Shown here one piece after another: positions 7,794-15,958 of a stretch of 29,820 bases of DNA; position 1 is the stretch's first letter; each line of letters starts with the position of its first letter. The stretch is taken from NCBI GenBank assembly GCA_963615565.1, contig CAVEGR010000038.1, positions 1 to 29,820 of the forward strand. The letters run 5' to 3'. The position numbers and the translations under genes are program-made. The stretch is from UBA9732 sp963615565. GTDB taxonomy: Bacteria; Spirochaetota; Spirochaetia; Sphaerochaetales; Sphaerochaetaceae. The notes below the pieces were generated by a model. That model saw only the letters and a program-made list of their open reading frames with translations, ran no database searches and was not told where the DNA came from.

Positions 7794-9098
7794 ATGAAGC
7801 TTACATTTTTGGGTGCTGGAAGTTCTGTTTTCTTACGTAACGTTATAGGTGATTGTATGCTCACTCCCGGATTGGAGCACATGGAGTATGCACTATATGA
7901 TATAGATAGAGAGCGCTTGAATGATTCTTTTGCAATTTGTTCTGTGTTGAATAAAAACTTAAATGAAAATAAAGCAACAATTAAAGCTTATTGTGGCTTA
8001 TCAGAGCTGGATGAGGCTTTAAGAGGTGCTGATTTTGTCTGTAATGCTATTCAGGTTGGAGGGTATGATCCAGCAACAAAAGCCGATTTTGATATTTGTA
8101 ATAAGCATGGTTTAAAGATGACTATTGGCGATACTCTTGGTCCTGCGGGTATATTCCGTGCACTTAGAACTATTCCTGTTTTGGAGACTTTTACTCAAAG
8201 CATGGAGAAGAATTGTCCAAAGGCTTTGTTTTGTAATTACACTAATCCAATGGCTATTCTTTCTGGTTATATGCAACGTTACACACCAATTAAGACAGTT
8301 GGTCTTTGCCATAGTGTTCAGCGGGTTGTGTCGAGTTTACTTAAAGGATTAGACCGTCCTGTAAAAGGTAAGATTACATATAAAGTTGCTGGCATTAATC
8401 ACATGGGATGGTTACTAGATGTAAGAGAAGATGGTGTAGATATCTATCCAGAAATCAAGAAACTCTCTTTGGAAAGAGCTCCAGCTAACGATTTAGTTAG
8501 GCATAAAATAATGCAGTGCTTTGGCTATTATATAACTGAATCAAGTGAACATCTTTCTGAATACCTCCCATACTTTATTAAAAAAAGCTATCCTGAATTT
8601 ATAGAAAATTATAACATTCCGTTAGATGAGTATCCTCGGAGATGTCTTAAGAACATTGAAAAGTGGGCTAATATGCGCAAGGAATTGGTTGAAAATCCAA
8701 ATCTTACTCACGAGATGTCAAACGAGTATGTTTCTTCAATTATTAAGGCTGTAACAACTGACGTTCCTTATGAGTTTAATGGTAATGTTATTAATAACGG
8801 TTCAATTAAGAATTTGCCAGATGATGCTTGTGTTGAGGTTCCTTGTATAGCAGATGCATATGGAATAACTCCAACAATTGTTGGCTCTCTTCCAGAGCAA
8901 TGTGCTGCATTAAATAGAACGAATATTAACGTTCAATTAATGGCAATTCAGGCTGCCCATTCAAGAAGTAAAGAGGATGTTTATAGATCTGCTATGTTGG
9001 ATCCTCATACTGCAAGTGAATTAAGTTTAGATGAAATAAAAGCACTTTGCGATGATTTGTTTGAAGCTCATAAGCAGTGGATGGGTGAGTATAGGTAA
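7794..9098 (+). CDS. GH4 family alpha-glycosidase (MelA/LplD-like)
   Basis: A 434-residue NAD- and divalent-metal-dependent glycosidase that works by oxidation at C3 and elimination. Visible are the NAD loop G-A-G-S (7-10), D36 in the Y-D-I-D strand, N-Y-T-N-P-M at 148-153, the metal-binding C172 in L-C-H-S-V-Q, and H203 in I-N-H-M-G-W. The C-H-S form of the motif points to the alpha-galactosidase/alpha-galacturonidase branch, not the phospho-glycosidases. Next to GH105, an alpha-galacturonidase (LplD-like) role on pectin fragments is plausible, with alpha-galactosidase the alternative. AGGAGG lies just ahead of the ATG. The next gene has its own promoter, so this ends the two-gene unit. Confidence 0.88.
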   Translation: MKLTFLGAGSSVFLRNVIGDCMLTPGLEHMEYALYDIDRERLNDSFAICSVLNKNLNENKATIKAYCGLSELDEALRGADFVCNAIQVGGYDPATKADFDICNKHGLKMTIGDTLGPAGIFRALRTIPVLETFTQSMEKNCPKALFCNYTNPMAILSGYMQRYTPIKTVGLCHSVQRVVSSLLKGLDRPVKGKITYKVAGINHMGWLLDVREDGVDIYPEIKKLSLERAPANDLVRHKIMQCFGYYITESSEHLSEYLPYFIKKSYPEFIENYNIPLDEYPRRCLKNIEKWANMRKELVENPNLTHEMSNEYVSSIIKAVTTDVPYEFNGNVINNGSIKNLPDDACVEVPCIADAYGITPTIVGSLPEQCAALNRTNINVQLMAIQAAHSRSKEDVYRSAMLDPHTASELSLDEIKALCDDLFEAHKQWMGEYR

Positions 9099-9174
9099 AC
9101 GTTCAAATCTTTACAAAAGTTTTACATAATTCAACGTGTATGACTTGACAATAAGGGATATTATACTGTTTAGA

Positions 9175-9196
9175 TAAGCGAAAATGAGCGAGTTTG
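9175..9196 (+). promoter_or_regulatory. AAGCGAAAATGAGCGA element upstream of the phosphodiesterase operon
   Basis: AAGCGAA followed by TGAGCGAGTTTG, the same layout as at 6522-6542. The TGAGCGA starts 41 bases before the TTGACA box at 9226. Confidence 0.55.
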
Positions 9197-9225
9197 TGTA
9201 AATTCAAACAAAAACGAATAAAAAC

Positions 9226-9253
9226 TTGACATATTCGCAATCACATGTTTAAC
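9226..9253 (+). promoter_or_regulatory. Promoter of the phosphodiesterase-ABC operon
   Basis: TTGACA at 9226-9231, a 16-base spacer and TTTAAC at 9248-9253. The upstream bases gaataaaaac and the -35 box are the same as in the aldolase promoter at 2491. Confidence 0.65.
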
Positions 9254-9276
9254 TATCCCCTAGGGAGGCTCTATAT

Positions 9277-10587
9277 ATGCATAACAAACTAGTTGTTATA
9301 TCCATGGACGCTATGGTTCAGCAGGACTTGGAGGTCATGAAAGATATGCCTGCTGTTCATTACATAATGGAACATGGCTCATATGTAAAAGACTTCAGAA
9401 GCATTTATCCCACTGTAACCTATCCTTGTCACACCACAATGTCTACAGGCTGTTATCCTTGTAAACATGGAATTACAAGTAATGAGCAAATAGTTCTTGA
9501 AAAAGGAAAGAATCCAACTACAAAGTGGCACAGATTTCACAAAGATGTAAAGTGTGAAGATATAATTGATGTATGCAAAAAGGCTGGGTATACAACATCT
9601 ATTGTTGGTTGGCCTATTTCAGGTAAGCACCCAAATGCTGATTATCTAGTAAATGAGACATGGCCGGAAAATAAAGAAGAGGATGCACCTGAAGACTGGG
9701 AGAAGGCATATCTAGCATCTGGAACTCCCAAGTGGCTTTATGACGAAATTGTTAGGGATAAAATATGGATGCGACGTGGAAGAAAGCAACCAAGTAGTAG
9801 TTATTTTCTTGTAAGAATTGCCTGCGATATAATTAGAAAGTACACCCCAGATATAATGATTATCCATGTTGGAAATCTTGATCATTTTAGACACACAACA
9901 GGAGTTTTTTCTGCTACAACAAAGAGAAGCCTTTCAGATACAGATTCAATGATTCGTATGCTTTTTGATGCAACAAAAGATGCTGGTACTTTTGAGCATA
10001 CAAATTTTGTTGTTACTTCAGATCATGGGCAAATGACTTGCTCAAGAATGGCATATCCTAACGTTCTTCTAAAAGAAAAAGGCTTTATTTCTACAGATAA
10101 AGATGGAAATATCACAGATTGGAAGGCGCTTGTCTTGGGAGATGGCATGAGTGCTCCTGTTTATGTTAAAGACCAAAAATGCAAGAATGAGTTGTATAAG
10201 GTTTTAACAGAAGCAGCAGAATCTAACATGCATGGTTTTGAGAAAGTCTATACCGTTCAAGAAACCTATGATTCAGAAAAACTGTCAGGAGCTTTTGACT
10301 TCTTCCTTGAAACAGATGGATATACCAAATTTGGATTTAATTGGAACTGTAAAGAGATTGAGTCTTTCCCTATGGGCTTATATGAGGCAGAGAAGGGAGG
10401 TCATGGCTTTCATCCAAACAAAGGGCCTAGACCGGTGTTTCTTGCAGTAGGGCCCGATATTTATGAAAAAAAGGTTATTGCGCACGCAACGCTTGTTGAT
10501 GGTGCTCCAACATATGCAAAAATCATGGGAGTTTCATTGGATAATGCAGATGGAAACTCTATTGATATAGTAAAAAAGGAGAGATGA
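9277..10587 (+). CDS. Alkaline-phosphatase-superfamily phosphodiesterase (nucleotide pyrophosphatase type)
   Basis: A 436-residue type I phosphodiesterase/nucleotide pyrophosphatase-like enzyme. The two-zinc site is complete: D11 in S-M-D-A-M, nucleophile T48 in P-T-V-T-Y-P-C-H, D202 and H206 in N-L-D-H-F-R-H, D249 and H250 in T-S-D-H-G, and H376 in G-G-H-G-F-H-P. It has no signal peptide or membrane segment, so it is cytoplasmic, unlike most characterised relatives. GGGAGG lies ahead of the ATG. It leads an operon, ending one base before the transporter ATPase gene. An imported phosphodiester (for example a glycerophospho- or sugar-phosphodiester) would be its natural substrate, but the sequence does not give it. 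A phosphonate- or phosphomonoester-acting role remains possible. Confidence 0.85.
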   Translation: MHNKLVVISMDAMVQQDLEVMKDMPAVHYIMEHGSYVKDFRSIYPTVTYPCHTTMSTGCYPCKHGITSNEQIVLEKGKNPTTKWHRFHKDVKCEDIIDVCKKAGYTTSIVGWPISGKHPNADYLVNETWPENKEEDAPEDWEKAYLASGTPKWLYDEIVRDKIWMRRGRKQPSSSYFLVRIACDIIRKYTPDIMIIHVGNLDHFRHTTGVFSATTKRSLSDTDSMIRMLFDATKDAGTFEHTNFVVTSDHGQMTCSRMAYPNVLLKEKGFISTDKDGNITDWKALVLGDGMSAPVYVKDQKCKNELYKVLTEAAESNMHGFEKVYTVQETYDSEKLSGAFDFFLETDGYTKFGFNWNCKEIESFPMGLYEAEKGGHGFHPNKGPRPVFLAVGPDIYEKKVIAHATLVDGAPTYAKIMGVSLDNADGNSIDIVKKER

Positions 10588-10588
10588 G

Positions 10589-11641
10589 ATGGGTCAAATT
10601 GTATTTAAGAACATCTGCAAATCTTTTGGTGAAACAAAAGTTATTGAAAATTTGAACTTAGAGATTGAGGATGGAAAATTTACCGTTCTAATTGGTTCTT
10701 CAGGTTGTGGAAAAACAACTTTATTAAGAATTATTGCTGGTATTGGTCCAGCTACTTCTGGTGAAATTTACATTGATGGTAAGGAAGTTTCCCAGGTTGC
10801 TCCTGCAAAACGAGATATTGCAATGGTTTTCCAGAACTATGCCATATATCCAACAATGACGGTTAGACAGAACATTGAATTTGGTTTGAAGAACAGAAAA
10901 GTTCCAAAAGAAGAAAGAGATAGACTTATCAAAGAATGCGCAGAAACTGTTGATATGACTCCTTATCTTGATCGTAAGCCTAACGAGCTTTCTGGTGGTC
11001 AACGCCAGAGAATTGCACTGGCTCGCGCAATGGTAAAGAAACCAGCTGTATTCTTAATGGATGAACCATTGTCAAACCTTGATGCAAAGCTCAGAGCTGC
11101 AATGAGAGTTGAACTTAAGGAACTTCATAAGAGACTTGGCTCCACTTTTGTGTATGTTACACATGACCAGATTGAAGCTATGTCTATGGCAGATACTATT
11201 GTTCTTATGGAAAAAGGGGTTATTCAGCAAATTGGTACTCCAGAAGATTTGTATTACAATCCAGCAAATGTCTTTACAGCTAGATTTATTGGAACCCCGC
11301 CAATGAATATTTTGGAGCTTGGTGTTGATGGAAACAAGCTTGGTTTCCGGCCAGAATGTATTAGGCTTACAAAAGACAAGCCTGCTGACAGATGTTTTGC
11401 TATGAAAGGGACAATTGTCACACGCGAAATGTTAGGTGATGACACTCAGTATAAGATTTCAGATGGCAACGTTTCTGTTATGGTAAAAATCCCTGAGCAT
11501 AATTTTAAGGTTGATGAAGAGGTTTGGGTCTCTGTTGTCCCTGAAAATATGTATTTCTTTGGCTCTGATGAATTGAGAATTAACAAGGAAGATTCAAGAT
11601 TTCAAAAGTGTTTTGAAGTCACTTGTGGAGGAGCTAGATGA
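10589..11641 (+). CDS. ABC importer ATPase, MalK/UgpC/MsmX type
   Basis: A 350-residue ATPase that powers carbohydrate import at the inner membrane. Walker A G-S-S-G-C-G-K-T (36-43), Q-loop Q82, signature L-S-G-G-Q (134-138), Walker B with D158-E159 (L-M-D-E-P) and the H-loop H192 are all intact. A C-terminal OB/TOBE region follows from about residue 230, as in MalK-type subunits. AAGGAGAG sits in the end of the preceding gene, and the stop overlaps the next start (ATGA), so the subunits are translationally coupled. Having its own ATPase, this importer need not borrow a general MsmX. Confidence 0.93.
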   Translation: MGQIVFKNICKSFGETKVIENLNLEIEDGKFTVLIGSSGCGKTTLLRIIAGIGPATSGEIYIDGKEVSQVAPAKRDIAMVFQNYAIYPTMTVRQNIEFGLKNRKVPKEERDRLIKECAETVDMTPYLDRKPNELSGGQRQRIALARAMVKKPAVFLMDEPLSNLDAKLRAAMRVELKELHKRLGSTFVYVTHDQIEAMSMADTIVLMEKGVIQQIGTPEDLYYNPANVFTARFIGTPPMNILELGVDGNKLGFRPECIRLTKDKPADRCFAMKGTIVTREMLGDDTQYKISDGNVSVMVKIPEHNFKVDEEVWVSVVPENMYFFGSDELRINKEDSRFQKCFEVTCGGAR

Positions 11642-12741
11642 AAGATCTTTCCAAAACTGTTAAGCCTTTAAACATAGTGACTTGGCTTGGAATAGTCTTA
11701 TTTCTTGCTGGTTTTTATGGTTTGAAAATCAAGACTGCAAATGCTCCAGTTCCTGAAAATGCATTTACTTCTGCCATTATTAATGGTAGATATGCCTTTA
11801 TTGGTTTAGGGATTGTGATATTTTTTGTTTCAATCTTTTATGGAAACATTGCATTTAATGGAAGATTTAGATGGGGAGATTTTCTACCTTATCTGTTCAT
11901 TCTTCCAGCAATTGTTTTTCTTGCAATTTTTGTGGTCTATCCTTTGATTAACCTTATATATTTGAGTTTATTTAAGGGTAGTATTTTAAATTCAACAAAA
12001 AAGTTTGTAGGTCTTCAGAATTTTAGAAATCTTAAAACGGATGTAAATTTCTGGGCATCAATTAAAAATACTCTAATTTATACTGCCTCAATAGTTGTAA
12101 TTGAGCTTTCTCTTGCTGTTCTTTTTGCTCTTTGGGTGTTTAAAGACAACAAAGTAAACCGTTTTATGCAGATTTCCATCTATGCACCACACTTGATTGC
12201 ATCAATATCCGTTGCATTTGTTTTTAGCTGGATGTTTAACTCTCATTCCTATGGAGCTTTCAATACTTTGCTAGGAGTTTTTGGAATTGCCCCAGTTGAA
12301 TGGTTGGATTCATCAAAGACTGCTTTAGGCTGTATTATTTTTGTTAGTGTTTGGAAGAATGTTGGATACCGTGCAATTATTATTTTGTCTGCAATGAAGG
12401 CTATCCCTTCTGAAATTTATGAAGCAGCAGAACTTGATGGCTCAACATCTTCTAGGACCTTTTTCAAGATAACTTTACCTATGTTAACACCTCAATTGTT
12501 CTTCCTTTTAATTACAACCACAATAGGCTCTTTCAAGGTTTTTGATGTTGTTAATATTATGACAGATGGTGGTCCTGGAACTTCAACAGAAGTAATTACG
12601 AGATACATATATCATCTTACGAATGTTACTAATAATACAATTGGTGATTCTGCAGCCGTTAGTATTGTGTTTGTCATTATTCTTGGTTTCTTGTCAATCT
12701 TCTATTTCCGTATGCTTGATAGGAAAGTTCATTACGAATAG
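11638..12741 (+). CDS. ABC sugar permease, MalF/UgpA type, with extra N-terminal membrane part
   Basis: A 367-residue inner-membrane subunit. The usual core starts with L-P-Y-L-F-I-L-P near residue 84 and carries the cytoplasmic EAA loop E-I-Y-E-A-A-E-L-D-G followed by I-T-L-P, which docks on the ATPase. Before the core are about 80 added residues with two hydrophobic stretches (roughly 13-29 and 52-69), so about eight segments in all, versus six in most UgpA proteins of about 295 residues. E. coli MalF also has eight. It overlaps the ATPase gene by four bases and is followed after 18 bases by its partner permease. Confidence 0.9.
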   Translation: MKDLSKTVKPLNIVTWLGIVLFLAGFYGLKIKTANAPVPENAFTSAIINGRYAFIGLGIVIFFVSIFYGNIAFNGRFRWGDFLPYLFILPAIVFLAIFVVYPLINLIYLSLFKGSILNSTKKFVGLQNFRNLKTDVNFWASIKNTLIYTASIVVIELSLAVLFALWVFKDNKVNRFMQISIYAPHLIASISVAFVFSWMFNSHSYGAFNTLLGVFGIAPVEWLDSSKTALGCIIFVSVWKNVGYRAIIILSAMKAIPSEIYEAAELDGSTSSRTFFKITLPMLTPQLFFLLITTTIGSFKVFDVVNIMTDGGPGTSTEVITRYIYHLTNVTNNTIGDSAAVSIVFVIILGFLSIFYFRMLDRKVHYE

Positions 12742-12759
12742 AAAGGGGGGGGTATAGAA

Positions 12760-13608
12760 ATGACAGATTTTCAAAAAGCACGAACACGTCAGATTATTTC
12801 TAGTGTGATAAAAGTAATATTTACACTTATCTTCCTTTTTCCTTTTTGGGTTTTAATTACAACGTCATTTAAAACTCAAACGGAGACTATGGCGAATTCA
12901 TACTCTCTTTTCCCAAAAACTTGGACACTAGCAGGGTATAAGTATTTTCTTGTTGATTTAAACCTAAATATTTGGTTGTATCTGAAAAATACTATTGTTG
13001 TAACTGTAAGTGTAATTATTCTGCAGCTAATAGTTGCTATTCCTGCTGGTTATGCTTTTGCAAAGCATGAGTTTTATTTTAAGGGTTCTTTCTTTGCAAT
13101 TGTTCTTTCTTCTCTCATGATGCCTAGTCAGGTAACTTTTATTACCACTTATATGGTAATGGCAAAGGCAAAACTGATTAATACTCTTTGGCCTCAGATT
13201 TTACCTTTTGGAGCATACGCGTTTGGTATTTTCTTACTACGTCAAAACTTCAAACAAGTATCAAACGAGATTATTGAAAGTGCAAGACTTGATGGAGCTA
13301 GTGAGATGAAGCTACTTGCTTCAATTCTAGTTCCAATGATGAAAGCAACGTTGGTAACTCTTGCTTTGTTCTCGTTTGTTAGCCATTGGAATTCTTATTT
13401 CTGGCCTTTGGTAATAACCCAAAGTGATAAGGTGAGACCACTTTCTATCTTTGTTAAGCAGGTTTCTACAATGACTCCTGACGGTGAAGGCGTTAGATGG
13501 AATGCAGTTATGGCTGCAAACCTTGTTTTTATTGCTCCAATAATGATTGTCTATATTATTGCCAATAAAAATATTGTTAAGACCTATGGTTATAAGGGTG
13601 TGAAATAA
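12760..13608 (+). CDS. ABC sugar permease, MalG/UgpE type
   Basis: A 282-residue inner-membrane subunit with about six membrane segments. The EAA loop reads E-I-I-E-S-A-R-L-D-G-A-S followed by I-L-V-P-M, the form usual for the second permease. The length is typical. A very G-rich ribosome-binding site (AAAGGGGGGGG) precedes the ATG. It is followed by a short hairpin and the binding-protein gene, the common order when the binding protein is last. Confidence 0.92.
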   Translation: MTDFQKARTRQIISSVIKVIFTLIFLFPFWVLITTSFKTQTETMANSYSLFPKTWTLAGYKYFLVDLNLNIWLYLKNTIVVTVSVIILQLIVAIPAGYAFAKHEFYFKGSFFAIVLSSLMMPSQVTFITTYMVMAKAKLINTLWPQILPFGAYAFGIFLLRQNFKQVSNEIIESARLDGASEMKLLASILVPMMKATLVTLALFSFVSHWNSYFWPLVITQSDKVRPLSIFVKQVSTMTPDGEGVRWNAVMAANLVFIAPIMIVYIIANKNIVKTYGYKGVK

Positions 13609-13621
13609 CAGCTTTGCTGTT
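13607..13621 (+). other. Hairpin between permease and binding-protein genes
   Basis: AACAGC-TTT-GCTGTT, a perfect 6-base stem with a 3-base loop, overlapping the permease stop. It has no U-run, so it is not a terminator. Such hairpins can protect mRNA ends and raise the level of one cistron in transporter operons; here that is inference. Confidence 0.45.
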
Positions 13622-13643
13622 GAAGTATAATAAGGGGGCTTTT

Positions 13644-14994
13644 ATGAAAAAAAGTTTAATCTTAGTTCTTGTCGCTCTTCTTTCTTTTTTTGCTGTTTAT
13701 GCAAATGGTGCTTCTGAATCAACTTCTTCTAAAGCAAAAGAAAAAGAGCCAATTGTTGTTAATTTCTGGCATGGTTTAAACGCTGGAACAAACCAAAATG
13801 CTCTTAATGAGATTATTGAAGATTTCAACAATACAATTGGTAAAGANNNNNNNNNNGGGTATTGTTGTTGTAGGAACTTATCAGGGTGGCTATGGAGATA
13901 TTAAAACAAAAGTTTTAGCATCATTGGCTGCTGGTGAAGAAGTTGCTCAGATTATTCAAGGAGAAAGATCAAACAATATTCCTGTATACTGGGAAGAAGG
14001 TATTCTTTGTGATATGACAGAGTACATAAAGAATTCTGATGTTATTGATATGGACAATTTTGTTGATGCATTAACAGGTTTTTCATATTCACCAGACGGA
14101 GAAATCATTTCTCTTCCATTTATTAGAACAACCTTCAATCTTTTCTATAACAAAGATTTGTTTACAGCTGCAGGATATCCAGAACCACAGAGTTGGGAGG
14201 AAGTAGAAGCTGCAGCAAAAGCTATCACTAAGGTTGCTGATAATGGTGAAGTACTTGTTTCTGGTTTGTGTTTCCATCATGATTTTTCCATAGAATATCC
14301 TATTTGTGCTGAAATTGGTTCTGAAATTCTTGCGGATGGCGGGACAAATCCAGTTATGTTGACGGATGGTTCTATGTTGGAGCTCCTTACATGGTGGAAG
14401 AGAGGTATTGACGAAGGCTGGATTTCAAAGTATCCAACATCAAATGGTTCTTCTGTTATGTCTTCTGATTTGTTCAATGGACGTATTGGAGCTTTCTTTA
14501 ATTCTGCCGCTAACACAGGTGCTTATGTTCAAGCAGCAAAGGAACTTGGTTTTAACTTAGGTGTTGTTTCTTTCCCTGCTTGGTACAATGGAGTTAGAAA
14601 GGTTCCTCTTAGTGGTACAAACATTGCAATGGTTGCAGCTTCAAATTCTCAAGAGAAACTGGATGCAGCATGGAGATTTATTGAGTTCCTTGAATCAGAC
14701 GAACAGGTTATAAAGATTGCAAAGGCTTCTGGTTGTGTTCTCTCTACAAAGTCAGCAGCTGCAAGTGATGAAATGCAGGCATATTGGGCAGAAAACCCAG
14801 AGTATAAGGTAGCTTATGACGGAGTTTTAAATTATGGTTGTGAACTTCCATTCTCACTTTATAAACCAAACCTTCCTGGCTGCATAAAAGGACCTCTTTC
14901 TTCTCTTATTCTTGAAGGAAAAGGAACTCCAGAGTCTGCAGTAGCTCAAATGGTTGAGAATGCATCTAAGCAATTCCCTAAAGTTGATAGATAA
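13644..14994 (+). CDS. ABC importer sugar-binding protein (UgpB/MalE-like), interrupted by an assembly gap
   Basis: An exported extracellular-solute-binding protein of family 1. The start at 13644 has an AAGGGGG site and gives an N-terminal signal (M-K-K, then a hydrophobic core) ending V-Y-A at residue 20, followed by N-G-A-S-E-S. There is no lipobox cysteine, so it would be released by signal peptidase I. The mature part begins P-I-V-V-N-F-W-H-G and continues after the gap with G-T-Y-Q-G-G-Y-G-D-I-K-T-K, the expected family order. The left part reads in the frame of 13644 and the right part in the frame of 13858. The shift is explained by ten placeholder Ns; a true gap of 0, 3, 6 or 9 bases restores one frame, giving about 446 residues if it is 0. 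The ligand is unknown. Confidence 0.88.
13847..13856. other. Ten-N assembly gap
   Basis: A run of exactly ten Ns inside the binding-protein gene. This is a scaffolding placeholder and its length should not be taken literally. Confidence 0.97.
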
Positions 14995-15010
14995 GAGAAT
15001 TATCTAATAT

Positions 15011-15044
15011 AATTAAACTGCACCCTAGGGTGCAGTTTAATTTT
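15011..15044 (+). terminator. Perfect 32-base palindrome ending in T's, after the transporter operon
   Basis: Arms AATTAAACTGCACCCT and AGGGTGCAGTTTAATT pair over all 32 bases (15011-15042) with no designed loop, and more T's follow. It lies 17 bases after the binding-protein stop and 15 bases before the next gene's ATG. The best reading is an intrinsic terminator or attenuator that lowers read-through into the hydrolase gene; a protein-binding palindrome is the alternative. Confidence 0.75.
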
Positions 15045-15056
15045 AAAGAGGCAATA

Positions 15057-15878
15057 ATGGCTAATAATGGCGAAAAAGTGACTCGTTCACCTTGGTTATA
15101 TGATGTGAAACCTTTTAACATTGTAGACAATGTCTATTATGTTGGAAATAAATCTGTATCATCACATTTGTTTGATACTGGAGAAGGACTTCTTCTGTTG
15201 GATACAGGTTACTTGCAGACTTCTTATTTGCTTTTAGAATCTATAAGAGAACTTGGTTTTGATCCAAAAAATATTAAATGGATTCTTCATTCTCATTGTC
15301 ATTATGATCATTTTGGAGCAACCAGACTTATAGTTGAGAAATATGGTGCAAAAACCTATATGCCTGCAGTAGATATTCCATATCTTGCTGAAACTCCAAT
15401 CTTAAATTTAACAACAAGAGCAGGTTATAACTATGAACCTCCATATGACACATATTTTGATGTAGATGTTCCTGTAAATGATGGAGATATATTAACTTTT
15501 GGAAACACAACAGTTAAAGCTGTAGCTGCCCCAGGGCATACTCCTGGAACTATGGCGTATTTCTTCACATTGCCAAGTGGCTTAATTGCAGCAATGCATG
15601 GGGGGTTGGGCCTAAATACACTAAAGAGTAATTTCCTCAATGAATTAAACTTAGATCCTAAATGCAGGATTGACTATGAAAATACTCTAAAGAAACTTAG
15701 AGGCCTTCATGTGGATGTTGTACTTGGCAATCATCCTGGACAGTCAGAGACTTTTGAAAAAGAAGCTTTAGTTGGAAAAGTTGAGGACAATCCTTTTATT
15801 GATAAGACCTACTGGGATAAGATGTTGGATTTACGTCTTGAAAAGTACTATGAAATGATTGCTTCAGATCCTATTTAA
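15057..15878 (+). CDS. Metallo-beta-lactamase-fold hydrolase, B3-like
   Basis: A 273-residue zinc hydrolase. Metal ligands are H80-C-H82-Y-D84-H85 (the HxHxDH motif), H161 in P-G-H-T-P-G, and H226 in L-G-N-H-P-G-Q. A histidine rather than cysteine third-site pattern and the late H-P-G place it with subclass B3-like proteins. It lacks the secretion signal of true B3 beta-lactamases, so it acts in the cytoplasm, perhaps on a lactone, ester or similar metabolite. The start is set at 15057 with GAGG five bases ahead; the in-frame ATG at 15030 lies inside the palindrome. It follows the transporter operon after an attenuator-like palindrome, so it may be its last, down-tuned gene. Confidence 0.85.
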   Translation: MANNGEKVTRSPWLYDVKPFNIVDNVYYVGNKSVSSHLFDTGEGLLLLDTGYLQTSYLLLESIRELGFDPKNIKWILHSHCHYDHFGATRLIVEKYGAKTYMPAVDIPYLAETPILNLTTRAGYNYEPPYDTYFDVDVPVNDGDILTFGNTTVKAVAAPGHTPGTMAYFFTLPSGLIAAMHGGLGLNTLKSNFLNELNLDPKCRIDYENTLKKLRGLHVDVVLGNHPGQSETFEKEALVGKVEDNPFIDKTYWDKMLDLRLEKYYEMIASDPI

Positions 15879-15890
15879 GGACAATTTCTT

Positions 15891-15945
15891 AAAAAAGGGA
15901 AAACGCTACAGAGGTTTATGTTAAAACCTCAAAGCAGCGTTCCCT
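15891..15945 (-). terminator. Terminator of the lacI-GH127 operon (nested stem)
   Basis: The outer stem is AGGGAAAACGCT (15896-15907) with AGCGTTCCCT (15936-15945). An inner perfect stem GAGGTTT/AAACCTC lies at 15911-15930. Read on the minus strand, the stem ends in a run of six T's (15891-15896), so it serves the minus-strand operon; the plus strand lacks a comparable T-run. It sits between convergent genes. Confidence 0.7.
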
Positions 15946-15958
15946 AAAATGACTCAAA

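Noticed and set aside
9145..9166. TTGACA at 9145 with TATACT downstream as a second phosphodiesterase promoter
   Set aside because: The spacer is only 11 bases, and the 17-base position has no -10-like hexamer; the promoter at 9226 is much better.
13614..13904. Two separate genes around the N gap
   Set aside because: The halves together form one solute-binding protein with the family's residue order; the frame change is due to the placeholder length.
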